DNA of 64,000 nucleotides from an uncultured Clostridia bacterium. Lineage in GTDB: Bacteria; Bacillota; Clostridia; Christensenellales; Borkfalkiaceae. Positions 17,994-26,043 of the stretch are shown piece after piece. The stretch covers positions 79,077-143,076 of the forward strand of contig CALVLN010000005.1 of assembly GCA_944338165.1 (NCBI GenBank). Reading direction: 5' to 3'. Each line of letters starts with the position of its first letter. Position 1 is the first letter of the stretch. Made by a program: the position numbers and the translations under genes. Under the pieces are notes generated by a model. That model saw only the letters and a program-made list of their open reading frames with translations, was not told the origin of the DNA and did not search any database.

Positions 17994-20900
17994 TTATGCC
18001 TTCTTCGCGCGGAAGGGCGAAAGCACCGTTTCGATCTCCTCCGCCGTGAGGCTGTTTTTGCGGATCAATTCGCCCGCCAGCGACTGCATCGCCGCCTTAT
18101 TTTCCTCGATCAGCCTGACGGCGCGCGCGTATTCTTCCTTCAAGATCTCCGAAACGCGGCGGAACACGGCCTCTTCCACGCGCTCGCCGAAGGCGTTTTC
18201 CTCAAAGGAAGCGTAGCCGAACGCCTCGTCCATGCCGTACGTCGAGAGCATATCCCGCGCCAGCGCCGTCGCCTTGCGCAGATCGGAGGATGCGCCCGTC
18301 GAGACGCCCTCCGCGCCGTAAAAGACGACTTCCGCCGCCCGTCCGCCGAAGACGGTGCAGATCTCGTCGCGCATCTCCTGCCGCGTGTAGCCGAACTTCT
18401 TGTCGTCGATCTCGTTGAGCATATAGCCGCCGAACCCGCCGCGGGAAATGATGGTGACGTAAGTGGGTTTTTTGCCGTTCAGCCAGCTGATGAGCGTATG
18501 CCCGGCCTCATGGAAGGCGGTCTGGCGCACCGTCTCCTCCCGCCATTCGTTCTCTTCGCCGTACGCGTCCGCATCCAGCGCCTTTTCGAGGATCTCGTCG
18601 GTGAGTTTTTCCCCCTTTGCGCTGCGGATGGCGTATTCCACCACCATTTCAAGGTCCGCAGGGCTCTTGCCGTAGGAACGCAGGGCGAGGTTGCGGATGG
18701 CGGAGGCGCTGATGTCCTCGATGCCGTGCCGCTTCAGGTAATAGGCGATGAACTGCTCCCGCTCCTCGGTGTCGGGGAGATCCACCTTGATCTTGCGGTC
18801 GAACCTGCGCACGAAGGCGGGATCGAGCACGCGGTTGCTGCGGCCGGGCGCGATGTCGAAGTTCGTCGCCGCGAGCACGAAAACGGGGCGCTTTTCGTCA
18901 AAGACGAATCCGTCCATCTCGGAAAGGAACGTGTTTAAGATCTCCGCCGCGAACTGCCCCGCTTCGCTGCCCGTACGGGCGCGGGCGAAGGCATCCACCT
19001 CGTCGATGAAGATGATGGAAGGCGCATAGCGGCGCGCCGTCGAGAACATGCTGCGGATGAGCCGCGGCCCCTCGCCGACCAGGCGGTGGAAGAATTCCGT
19101 GGCGTTTTTCTGGATGAACGCGACGTCCGATTCCCCCGCCATCGCCTTGGCGAGGAAGGTCTTGCCCGTGCCGGGCGGCCCGTAAAGCAGGACCCCGCGC
19201 GGCGGGCGCACCCCCTTGGTGAGATACGCCACCGGGTCTTTGAGATAGCGGACGAACTCCTGCAGCGATTCCTTGGCGTCCTTGGCGCCGATGACGTCGG
19301 AAAAATGCACGTCCGGCAGCGAGGTATCCTCCAGCACGGAGGACTTATCTTCGGCGCGCACCGCGCGCTTCAGGCTGAACGAAGTGAGGCGGATCTCCGC
19401 CGTCTTGCCGCCGTCGGAAAAGTACTGCTCGGCGTTGAAGGAAAGGATCTTATTGGCGCGGGCGAGCTTATAGGCGCTCTCCGCCATGACGGCGTTCTGG
19501 CAGACCTGCATGAGCGTCTCCGCAAACGCCTGCGTCCCGTCCTCGGGATAAATGAGCACGTCGCGCGCGCCGGATGCGATGAAGGAAAGAAACCGATCGT
19601 TCTCCTTTTCCGCCGTATTGACGACGTACACGGGAAGTTCGGGGAAATACTCGCGCGCGTAGCGGAACAGGCGCACGCCGTCCGAATCGACGTCCTCGGG
19701 ATCGCTGGGCAAAAAGCCGTCTTCATGCACGTTGCAGAACACGTCCGTGACGGCGCAGGTAAGGTTGCCGCGCAGAAGTTCCTGCGCGCGCAGCAGATCG
19801 TCCGTCGCTTCCACGGAAAATTCCCCGCAGGTATAGCCGGAGAGCGCTTTCTTCCGCGCGCCGCCGCAGAAGACGAGCACCGTCTTTTTGCTCTTCGGCG
19901 CAAAGAGCGCCGAAGCTTCCGGCGTCCCGTCCTTTTCGTCCACGGTGATGCGGATGGTCTTGAGCTTTTTGAGTTCCTCGCGCACGGAGCCGGAACGGAA
20001 CTGGGAAAAGAGGCCCAGAAGCTCACGCCGCACGAAGCCGGACGCGGCCCCTTTCAGCGTGCGCGCGTCCGCGGCGCCGCCCTCCGAATAGAGGATCGCC
20101 GACGCGACTTTGGGATAATCGACTTCCACAGAAAAACCGTATTCGCGTTCCAAAAGCCCGATGCGCCCGCGCATCTCGCGGGTGACGATGTCCCGCAGGG
20201 AGAACGGTTCAAGATGGTTGAACATGATGACCGTCCCCGACGCGAGGCGGGAGACGATCGCTGCGGGGAAATACGGCTCGTTGGTGTAGGGATTGATGTC
20301 CGTCTTGAGCGCGTTGATGACCGTCTTTGCCGAAATGCCGGAGAGGTTGACGCTGTCCGTCTCCTCATAGAGGTTATGCCCGGCGTTGGTGGTCATGATG
20401 ATGATGACATCGCGGAAGGAAATCTCCTTGTTCATGCAGACGTCGCGCAGACGCGCCCCTTCCAGCAGCTGCAGAAAGAGCTGGATGGTCGTGAGATGCG
20501 CCTTCTCGATCTCGTCAAAGAGCAGGAGGCATTCGGGATGTTCGTCCACGAACCCCGTCACGCGGCCCGGCTTGGATCCCTTGTAGATGGCGTCGGTGCC
20601 GATGAATTCCTCCACGGCGTTCGAGCCGGAATATTCCGACATATCGACGCGAAGGAAGGGAAGCCCCAGCTCCTCCGCCGCCGTCTCGGCGAGAAACGTC
20701 TTGCCCACGCCGGGAGGCCCCGCAAAGAGGAACACCCCCTTGGGCCCCTTGCGCTCTTTTTCCCGGTCGGCAAACACGCGCACGCCGAACAGCCCTTCCG
20801 TAAAGGCGTTGACGGCATGCTGCTGGCCGTAGATCTTCTCGTTGAGCACGCGGCGGGTGCGGACGATCTTTTCAAAGACGTCGGGAAGCGCCTGCGCCTC

Positions 20901-21350
20901 CTTCGTCTGCTGCTGCGGCGCGCTCTCCGCCTTGGGAGCCGCCGTGCCGCCGCCTTTCTGGAAACGGCTCGCAAGGTCGTTCAGCCATTGCATGGACGAT
21001 TCGTCCACGTGCGTCTGCGGCTTTTCCGGCGCCGCGGGCGCCTCTTCGGCGGCGGGCGCAGCGCCCGCCCCCTCCTCGCCTTCGAAGGCGAGCGTGACGT
21101 CCGTCCCGTCGGGCAGGACGCCGAGGGTCTCCTGCATGCACGCGCCGATGCGTTCGCGCACCTCCTGTTCCGGCTTGCCGGCTTCGCCGCACGCCATCGT
21201 GACGACGTTGGCGGAATCCTGCGAGATCTCCGCCTGCGGGAACTCCTTTCGCAAAGCGTCCGCCAGCAGGCGCACGGGCGAACCGCCCAGGCCGCCGCGG
21301 AAGGAGAGCACCCAGTCAAGACGGAATGTGATCGTATACGTTCCTTTCAT
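17994..21350 (-). CDS. Clp-type AAA+ / receiver-like / FtsH-type AAA+ protease fusion
   Basis: 1118 residues in one frame. Residues ~1-110 are a novel N-domain followed by an Ala/Pro/Glu linker. A ClpA/B-D2-like AAA+ comes next (Walker A GPPGVGKT near 213, Walker [12 protein letters not shown], sensor MTTNAGHNLYEE, sensor 2 near DARTLKG). Then comes a receiver-like alpha/beta domain (~487-620, KKTVLVFCGG, SGARDVLIYPEDG) without an obvious phospho-Asp pocket. Last is an FtsH-type AAA+ (GPPGTGKT near 725, IIFIDEVDAFAR, AATN, RRFDRKIKVDLP) with a complete M41 zinc protease: HEAGH near 947 and the third ligand in GASSDLRKAT near 1020. No membrane segments are visible, unlike FtsH. It probably unfolds and degrades a cytoplasmic substrate. 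Two YbjN-like genes follow. Confidence 0.85.
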   Translation of the reverse strand: MKGTYTITFRLDWVLSFRGGLGGSPVRLLADALRKEFPQAEISQDSANVVTMACGEAGKPEQEVRERIGACMQETLGVLPDGTDVTLAFEGEEGAGAAPAAEEAPAAPEKPQTHVDESSMQWLNDLASRFQKGGGTAAPKAESAPQQQTKEAQALPDVFEKIVRTRRVLNEKIYGQQHAVNAFTEGLFGVRVFADREKERKGPKGVFLFAGPPGVGKTFLAETAAEELGLPFLRVDMSEYSGSNAVEEFIGTDAIYKGSKPGRVTGFVDEHPECLLLFDEIEKAHLTTIQLFLQLLEGARLRDVCMNKEISFRDVIIIMTTNAGHNLYEETDSVNLSGISAKTVINALKTDINPYTNEPYFPAAIVSRLASGTVIMFNHLEPFSLRDIVTREMRGRIGLLEREYGFSVEVDYPKVASAILYSEGGAADARTLKGAASGFVRRELLGLFSQFRSGSVREELKKLKTIRITVDEKDGTPEASALFAPKSKKTVLVFCGGARKKALSGYTCGEFSVEATDDLLRAQELLRGNLTCAVTDVFCNVHEDGFLPSDPEDVDSDGVRLFRYAREYFPELPVYVVNTAEKENDRFLSFIASGARDVLIYPEDGTQAFAETLMQVCQNAVMAESAYKLARANKILSFNAEQYFSDGGKTAEIRLTSFSLKRAVRAEDKSSVLEDTSLPDVHFSDVIGAKDAKESLQEFVRYLKDPVAYLTKGVRPPRGVLLYGPPGTGKTFLAKAMAGESDVAFIQKNATEFFHRLVGEGPRLIRSMFSTARRYAPSIIFIDEVDAFARARTGSEAGQFAAEILNTFLSEMDGFVFDEKRPVFVLAATNFDIAPGRSNRVLDPAFVRRFDRKIKVDLPDTEEREQFIAYYLKRHGIEDISASAIRNLALRSYGKSPADLEMVVEYAIRSAKGEKLTDEILEKALDADAYGEENEWREETVRQTAFHEAGHTLISWLNGKKPTYVTIISRGGFGGYMLNEIDDKKFGYTRQEMRDEICTVFGGRAAEVVFYGAEGVSTGASSDLRKATALARDMLSTYGMDEAFGYASFEENAFGERVEEAVFRRVSEILKEEYARAVRLIEENKAAMQSLAGELIRKNSLTAEEIETVLSPFRAKKA

Positions 21351-21395
21351 ATCCTTTTGCCTCTCTCGTGATGTTTTACATGGATCGCGGATTTC

Positions 21396-21424
21396 ATTAT
21401 ATCACATTCCCTCCCGTCCGTCAA
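21396..21424 (-). promoter_or_regulatory. Sigma-A promoter of the AAA protease unit
   Basis: TTGACG (21419-21424), 17 bases, TATAAT (21396-21401). It indicates vegetative expression, independent of the surrounding spoVA genes. Confidence 0.8.
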
Positions 21425-21455
21425 TGGCGGCGCCCGATTTTTCCCGCAGAACGCG

Positions 21456-21486
21456 AAAACCCCCGGCGGCAAACTGCCGCCGGGGG
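21456..21486 (-). terminator. Terminator after spoVAC
   Basis: A 12-bp perfect GC stem (21460-21471 with 21475-21486), followed on the minus strand by TTTT. It separates spoVAC from the protease unit. Confidence 0.75.
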
Positions 21487-21499
21487 AAAACCGCACCGT

Positions 21500-21952
21500 T
21501 TACAGATAGGAAAGCAGCCGATAGAGCACGCCCACCGCCGTGCCCGCCGTCACGCCGAAGACGAGGATGGGCCCCGCGACGAGGAACATCTTCGCCGCCA
21601 TGCCGTACACAAACCCTTCCGTCTTGAATTCGATGGCGGGCGACGCCACGGAATTGGCGAATCCCGTGATGGGCACGATGCTCCCCGCACCCGCGACGCG
21701 GCCGATCCGGTCGTAGACGCCGAGCCCCGTAAGAAAGGTGCCGAGAAAGATGAGCAGAACGGAGACCGTCCCCGCAAGCACGTCGCCCGAAAGCCCCGCG
21801 AAGGAGAGCATGAAGCGAAAGAACTGGCCCAGGCAGCAGATGCCGCCGCCCACCAGAAAAGCGTGTCCGCAGGTGCGGAAATGCTTGCTCGGCGGGGCGA
21901 AGCGGTTGACGTATTCCACGTAATTGCGGTTGTAATGGCTTTGCTCCGTCAC
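21500..21952 (-). CDS. spoVAC: Stage V sporulation protein AC (SpoVAC)
   Basis: 150 residues, the family length. Membrane protein with YNRNYVEYVNRFAPPSKHF near the N-terminus, FLVGGGICCLGQ, GAGSIVPITGFANSVASPAIEFKTEGFVYGMAAKMF and a final hydrophobic segment. SpoVAC is the mechanosensitive-like component of the dipicolinate channel. The start is GTG 21952, with AGGAGG about 7 bases upstream, overlapping the stop of a short upstream ORF. It is separated from spoVAD-spoVAE by 4.6 kb of unrelated genes. Confidence 0.93.
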   Translation of the reverse strand: MTEQSHYNRNYVEYVNRFAPPSKHFRTCGHAFLVGGGICCLGQFFRFMLSFAGLSGDVLAGTVSVLLIFLGTFLTGLGVYDRIGRVAGAGSIVPITGFANSVASPAIEFKTEGFVYGMAAKMFLVAGPILVFGVTAGTAVGVLYRLLSYL

Positions 21953-22041
21953 CGTCTCCCCTCCTTCCGCCCAAAGGGCGGAATGCAGCTTTCGCGTTCC
22001 TCTTTCGTCTTGCCGGGCGGGTCGTTTCTGATCTTTTCCAT
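21949..22041 (-). CDS. Possible 30-codon ORF before spoVAC
   Basis: ATG 22041 opens a 30-residue, highly charged frame beginning MEKIRNDPPGKTKEERES and ending in TGA that overlaps the spoVAC GTG as GTGA. No ribosome binding site is seen. A weak sigma-F/G-like motif pair (GTATA, 18 bases, CAAATTA) ends just before the ATG. It could be a small spore-specific protein, a translational coupler or chance. Confidence 0.3.
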   Translation of the reverse strand: MEKIRNDPPGKTKEERESCIPPFGRKEGRR

Positions 22042-22092
22042 ACCCGTAATTTGGGGATTTTGCGCGGTTTTTATACCTCTGCCGGCGCGGGG

Positions 22093-22584
22093 TCAGCAAT
22101 AGGACGCGAGCAGTTCGTAGAGCGTCTGGTAGAACTCGCCCAGATATTCCCGCGCCAGCGTATCCATGGCGAATGCCTGCAGGCGCGCGTCGGGGTCGTC
22201 CGTCGCTTCCATATAATAGTTGCGCACCACAAGGAAGCGCTGCGGATAGGCGAGCCCGTAATTGGGGTTATCGGGGTAGCGGTACGGTCCGTATTCGTTC
22301 CCCTCCGAGGCGATCCCCTCGTAGGCGAGCTGATAGAGAAGGTCGGAACGCACGACCTCGATGTCCGCCGCCGCCCGTTCGTCGATCTCCTCTTCCCGTT
22401 CGGAACGGATGGTGGAACGGGAGACGTTGTTGGAGAGCAGCAGGCGGAAGATCTCCCCCTTTTCCGCCTCCGCCTCGGCGAGGATGTCGTTCTTTTTGGC
22501 CTGCGCCGCCCGCACCATGGCAAGCTGGACTGCGGAAAGATCGGCGTAATCGGGATCAGTCAGATCGATGATGTCAATATCCAT
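22093..22584 (-). CDS. Phage-module protein, unknown
   Basis: 163 residues, acidic and mostly helical (DILAEAEAEKGEIFRLLLSNN, then a Tyr/Pro-rich central stretch GPYRYPDNPNYGLAYP). Not recognised. It is the last gene of the capsid module, overlapping the preceding gene by 11 bases and ending 51 bases before the spoVAC-linked ORF. Its place after the hub-like gene suggests a virion or assembly accessory. Confidence 0.55.
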   Translation of the reverse strand: MDIDIIDLTDPDYADLSAVQLAMVRAAQAKKNDILAEAEAEKGEIFRLLLSNNVSRSTIRSEREEEIDERAAADIEVVRSDLLYQLAYEGIASEGNEYGPYRYPDNPNYGLAYPQRFLVVRNYYMEATDDPDARLQAFAMDTLAREYLGEFYQTLYELLASYC

Positions 22585-23851
22585 GGTCGATCTCCTCCAG
22601 GACGCGCAGCGTCAGGGCGGTAAAACGGGCGGCGGGATCGGCGGAGCGCAGGCGGAACCGGAACGCGTTGCCCGCGGGTGCGGACGGCAGCTTTAAAAGC
22701 TCCCCCGCCCGGCCGCGCACCAGGGCGCAGTCCCCGCCGTCCGAATACACGCCGACCTCTACCCGCCCGCTCCCCTCGACGCAGACTTCTCCGATGCGCT
22801 TGCGCGCACAGGAAAGTCCGAGCGAGGAAAACTCGCTCTCATACCGGCACGCGGGCGCCGACGAAAAAGACGGCGGAACGAGGCGGCAGAGTTTTCCCTC
22901 CGCCGCGAAATACAGTTCCGCGCCTCCCGCGACGGTTTCCGCCGCCGCGGGCAAAAATGCCGTCTCCCCCGTCTGCGGGTCGTACCGGAACAACGCGCGG
23001 CCGCCCCCGCGCAGCACGACGGCGGCGTAATAGATCCCGCCTGCCTGCGTCCCCTCCGCCGCCGTGCCGGGCGCGCGGAAATCGGGGCAGATGCGGCGGC
23101 AGGCGCCGTCGAGGGCGTATACGCCGTCGTCGGCAAAAAAGACGATCTCCTTCCCGCAACAGGCGACGGAAGAAGCGCAGATCCCGCCGAACGCACAGGG
23201 AAGGTCGAGGGCGCGGAAATTGAGGTTGTCCCCCGGCACGCGCACCCGCGTGATCCCCCGTTCGCGGAAAAGGTACAGATCGTCGTCAAACGGAACGAGG
23301 GCGAGGATCTCCCCCGCCGCGGAGGGAAGGCAGATCTCCCCCGCCCCCTGCGAGGCGTGCTCCCAATCCTCCGCATCGCCCGCACGGGAAAAACAGAGGC
23401 GGCTCCCGCCTGCCGTGAACAGGCGTTCGCGGAAAAACGCCGCCGCGCTGCCGCCCGCGCCGCCCGGAACGTCGGAAAGGACGCCTGCAAAATAGCGACG
23501 GATCCCCGACCCGCCGACGAGATAGACGCGCGGCTCCCCGTCCGCGCCCGGCACCTCCGCCACGGCGCGCACGCCCGTTGCAGCCGCCGTGTCCGCCGCC
23601 TCCCCGAACAGATAAAACGCCGACTGCGTCACGCCGCACAGCCGCCCCGAACAGGCAAGCCGCAGCAGGCGCACCCCGGCGGGGAGCGCCCCTTCCTGCC
23701 GTACGGCGGGACCGCACACGAGCGCATCCCCCGCGCGGAGAAATCCGCTTGCCCGTGCCGCCTTCAGCCCCTGCCCCGAAAAGAGCGCCAAAGGCAGGCG
23801 CACCCTGCGGCGGGTGCCCGCCGGCGCGCAGATCTCCTTGCGGGCGCTCAT
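22574..23851 (-). CDS. Phage hub / stabilisation-like beta-propeller protein
   Basis: 425 residues, mostly short beta-strands with repeated loops. The blocks RLCFSRAGDAEDWEHA and ILALVPFDDDLYLFRERGITRV are typical of podovirus head-to-tail hub or packaged-DNA stabilisation proteins of the P22 gp10 kind, as I recall them; no search was possible. ATG 23851 is chosen because GGAGG lies 5 bases upstream and it overlaps the previous stop as ATGA. Very GC-rich, Ala/Gly-rich composition. Confidence 0.5.
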   Translation of the reverse strand: MSARKEICAPAGTRRRVRLPLALFSGQGLKAARASGFLRAGDALVCGPAVRQEGALPAGVRLLRLACSGRLCGVTQSAFYLFGEAADTAAATGVRAVAEVPGADGEPRVYLVGGSGIRRYFAGVLSDVPGGAGGSAAAFFRERLFTAGGSRLCFSRAGDAEDWEHASQGAGEICLPSAAGEILALVPFDDDLYLFRERGITRVRVPGDNLNFRALDLPCAFGGICASSVACCGKEIVFFADDGVYALDGACRRICPDFRAPGTAAEGTQAGGIYYAAVVLRGGGRALFRYDPQTGETAFLPAAAETVAGGAELYFAAEGKLCRLVPPSFSSAPACRYESEFSSLGLSCARKRIGEVCVEGSGRVEVGVYSDGGDCALVRGRAGELLKLPSAPAGNAFRFRLRSADPAARFTALTLRVLEEIDHGY

Positions 23852-24399
23852 ACCCACCTCCGCGAGCGCATGCGCAGCGGCCTGCGCGGGAAATCCGCCG
23901 CGCGGAGCGCGTCCTGATAGCGCTTCTGCCAGACCGCCGCTTCGGAAAACTGCCCGCGCGAGAGACAGTACTCCGAGGCGACGCCAAACGAGAGCAGCCG
24001 CGCCGTGATCTTCCCCGAAAAGGCGCAGTCGTCCTCCCAGTCCTTTTCCGCGGGAGAATAGTTGTACTGCACGCGCACGGTCCCCCCACCCTGCACGCAG
24101 ATCCCCTCCGCCGAGAGGGTATACGCGAGCGGATTTCCCGCCTCGTCTGTCACGCGGAGGATCTCGACGGGCGCGCAGGAAAACCGCACGAACGCGATCC
24201 CGCCGTCCGCGGATGCAAACGTCTCCTCCTTCCGCAGCGGGACGTAATCGACGGCGACCTCGTTCTCCACGAGGTTATAGCACCGCACGAGGGAGAGGAG
24301 CTCGCCCGCGGGGGACGCCGCCGCGTATGCCTCCTGCACGAGGTCCTCCCTGCCGAGATTGGCCGCGGCGAGCGCGACCACGTCTTTCACCTTCATCAT
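23848..24399 (-). CDS. Phage head-completion / adaptor-like protein
   Basis: 183 residues. An N-terminal helical part (MKVKDVVALAAANLGREDLVQEAYA, LVRCYNLVENEVAVDYVPLRKEE) is followed by a beta-rich segment (VRVQYNYSPAEKDW) and a C-terminal helix. Size and position directly after the capsid gene fit a P22 gp4-like adaptor; this is inference. Either of two adjacent ATG codons (24399 or 24396) could start it; GGAGG precedes both. Confidence 0.5.
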   Translation of the reverse strand: MMKVKDVVALAAANLGREDLVQEAYAAASPAGELLSLVRCYNLVENEVAVDYVPLRKEETFASADGGIAFVRFSCAPVEILRVTDEAGNPLAYTLSAEGICVQGGGTVRVQYNYSPAEKDWEDDCAFSGKITARLLSFGVASEYCLSRGQFSEAAVWQKRYQDALRAADFPRRPLRMRSRRWV

Positions 24400-24418
24400 C
24401 CACCTCCCGATCAGTCCG

Positions 24419-24442
24419 AGGAGGGCGGGGCATCCCCCGCCC
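24419..24442. other. GC hairpin after the capsid gene
   Basis: A ten-base perfect dyad (GAGGGCGGGG with CCCCGCCCTC) with no T tract, between the capsid stop and the next start. It may stabilise or partly terminate the capsid message, giving the capsid gene higher output. Confidence 0.45.
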
Positions 24443-24452
24443 TCCCGCCCGC

Positions 24453-25607
24453 TCACGCTTCCGTAATGCCGGAAAGCATCGCCTGCCCGCAGGGGCGCGA
24501 GCAGAGCAGTTCCGCATATTTTACGAGCGTCGCCGTAAACACGGGTTTGCCCGCCTTCTGGCGGAGAATGCTGCCGTCGTCCCCTTCCAGCCACTGCCAG
24601 TCGCAAAGCTGATGCAGGCGGAAATCGTCGGTGTTGAGCAGATACATGGTCTTTGCAGGGCAGAACCTGTCCGCGACCACGGGGATGCCGTTGAAACTGA
24701 TGGCGCGGAATCCGCCCTCGAGCTCCAGGCTCTCCGTCTGCCTGTACTTGGAAAGCGCCTCCGCGAGCGCGCGGCGCACGCCCCAGGAACAGACGATGAA
24801 GTTGACCTTGCTGCCCGCGTTCTCCTCGAGCGCGTCGATCGCCTTCTGCACTTTTGCCTCGGTGATGTCGCCCACGGACGTCTGCATATAGGGGGTAAGC
24901 CAGGGATTTTCGCTGCGGCTGAGGCCGTAAAGCGTGCCCGTGGAGGAAAAGATGGCGCCGAGCCCCGTGAGCTCCATGTTGTAGGAATTCTGCAGCACGA
25001 ACTTCATCGTCGCCGCCGAAGAAATGGCCTCGCCCGAAAGGACGACCTTCTTGGAGGCGCGGTCGACCGAGGTGACCACGCGCCCTTTCGCGGCAGCGGT
25101 GCCGGAAGTGTTGTACACGTCGACGATCATCCCTTCCGCGATGGCGTTGACGCTGTCCATCGTATAGGTGGAGCCGCTGGCGCTCGAGACCGTGCCGAGC
25201 GTGCCGGAGCCGTCGCCGAAGAGCATTCTGCCGAAATGGAAGGCGGAACTCTTGACGAGCCCGTCCATCTCGTCGTTGAGGAGGGAAACGAACGCCCCCT
25301 CGTTGTTTGCGGAAGCGCGGATCGCCTTGTCGGAGATCTCGATCGTCCCGTAAAGATTTTTCAGCGTCGCCACGAACTGCGCGTAGCGGTTGCCGCCCGC
25401 GGAGGGCAGCTCGCCGTCCTCCGTGCCTGCGCCGACGCCGCCGTTGACGCCGACGCGCACCAGCTTGCGCACGTCCTTGCCCCAGACGTCGGAAGTCGTC
25501 TGGCGGATGCGCGCGAGCAGAGGGTTGACGGCAAAGTTGAGCTGATCGCTCACCACGCCGAGATAGTAAGATTTAAGGGCGTTGTCCGCCGTTGCCGTAG
25601 TTACCAT
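24453..25607 (-). CDS. Phage major capsid protein
   Basis: 384 residues. Features of HK97-fold capsids of the P22-like, scaffold-dependent class: an N-terminal helix (ALKSYYLGVVSDQLNFAVNPLLARIRQ), a long E-loop region with ENLYGTIEISDKAIRAS-like sequence, a Gly/Thr/Ser-rich beta insertion (~150-215) and a conserved NGIPVVADRFCP...MYLLNTDDFRL near the C-terminus. It is preceded by a scaffold-like gene and followed by a hairpin. No frameshift or internal stop, so potentially functional. Confidence 0.75.
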   Translation of the reverse strand: MVTTATADNALKSYYLGVVSDQLNFAVNPLLARIRQTTSDVWGKDVRKLVRVGVNGGVGAGTEDGELPSAGGNRYAQFVATLKNLYGTIEISDKAIRASANNEGAFVSLLNDEMDGLVKSSAFHFGRMLFGDGSGTLGTVSSASGSTYTMDSVNAIAEGMIVDVYNTSGTAAAKGRVVTSVDRASKKVVLSGEAISSAATMKFVLQNSYNMELTGLGAIFSSTGTLYGLSRSENPWLTPYMQTSVGDITEAKVQKAIDALEENAGSKVNFIVCSWGVRRALAEALSKYRQTESLELEGGFRAISFNGIPVVADRFCPAKTMYLLNTDDFRLHQLCDWQWLEGDDGSILRQKAGKPVFTATLVKYAELLCSRPCGQAMLSGITEA

Positions 25608-25619
25608 ATCCTGTTCTCC

Positions 25620-26042
25620 TTATTGTTTGTTGTGGCTGCGGAAGTAGCCGAGCGCAAGATCGCCCGCCTCCGCAAAAGACCTGGCGCGCGTTTTGGGCGC
25701 CGTTACGGGCGCGCCGCCGCCCGCCATGAGGGGTACGCCGCCCAGCCCGGCGAGATATTCGCTCACGATGCGCGAACGCACCCCTTCGTTTTCGCAGACG
25801 GCGCGATAGAGCGCCTCGGCGTCCGGCTGCGCGGGAGAGGGCGGCGTCTGCGCAGCTCCCGCTGCCTGCATTGCATCTTCCGCCGCCTTTTTCTCCGCCT
25901 CGAGCGCCTTCAGGCGTTGACTGCGACGGGTGAATTCCGCCTCCAGCTGCTCGTACGCGTGCACGAGGGCATCGGCGGTGCGGAACTTGCCGAACTGCGT
26001 CTCCGCCCCGGCATCTTCCGTTCGGATGTTCTCCTCTTCCAT
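25620..26042 (-). CDS. Scaffold-like protein
   Basis: 140 residues, acidic, with an extended coiled-coil stretch (ALVHAYEQLEAEFTRRSQRLKALEAEKKAAE-type heptads at ~28-60), a Pro/Ala linker and a basic C-terminus ending FRSHNKQ. Lying between portal and capsid, with these properties, it fits an assembly scaffold. No protease domain is present. Confidence 0.6.
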   Translation of the reverse strand: MEEENIRTEDAGAETQFGKFRTADALVHAYEQLEAEFTRRSQRLKALEAEKKAAEDAMQAAGAAQTPPSPAQPDAEALYRAVCENEGVRSRIVSEYLAGLGGVPLMAGGGAPVTAPKTRARSFAEAGDLALGYFRSHNKQ

Positions 26043-26043
26043 A

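Noticed and set aside
19086..21371. Long plus-strand frame opposite the fused protease
   Set aside because: Antisense shadow produced by GC-rich codons; the protease frame carries all the motifs.
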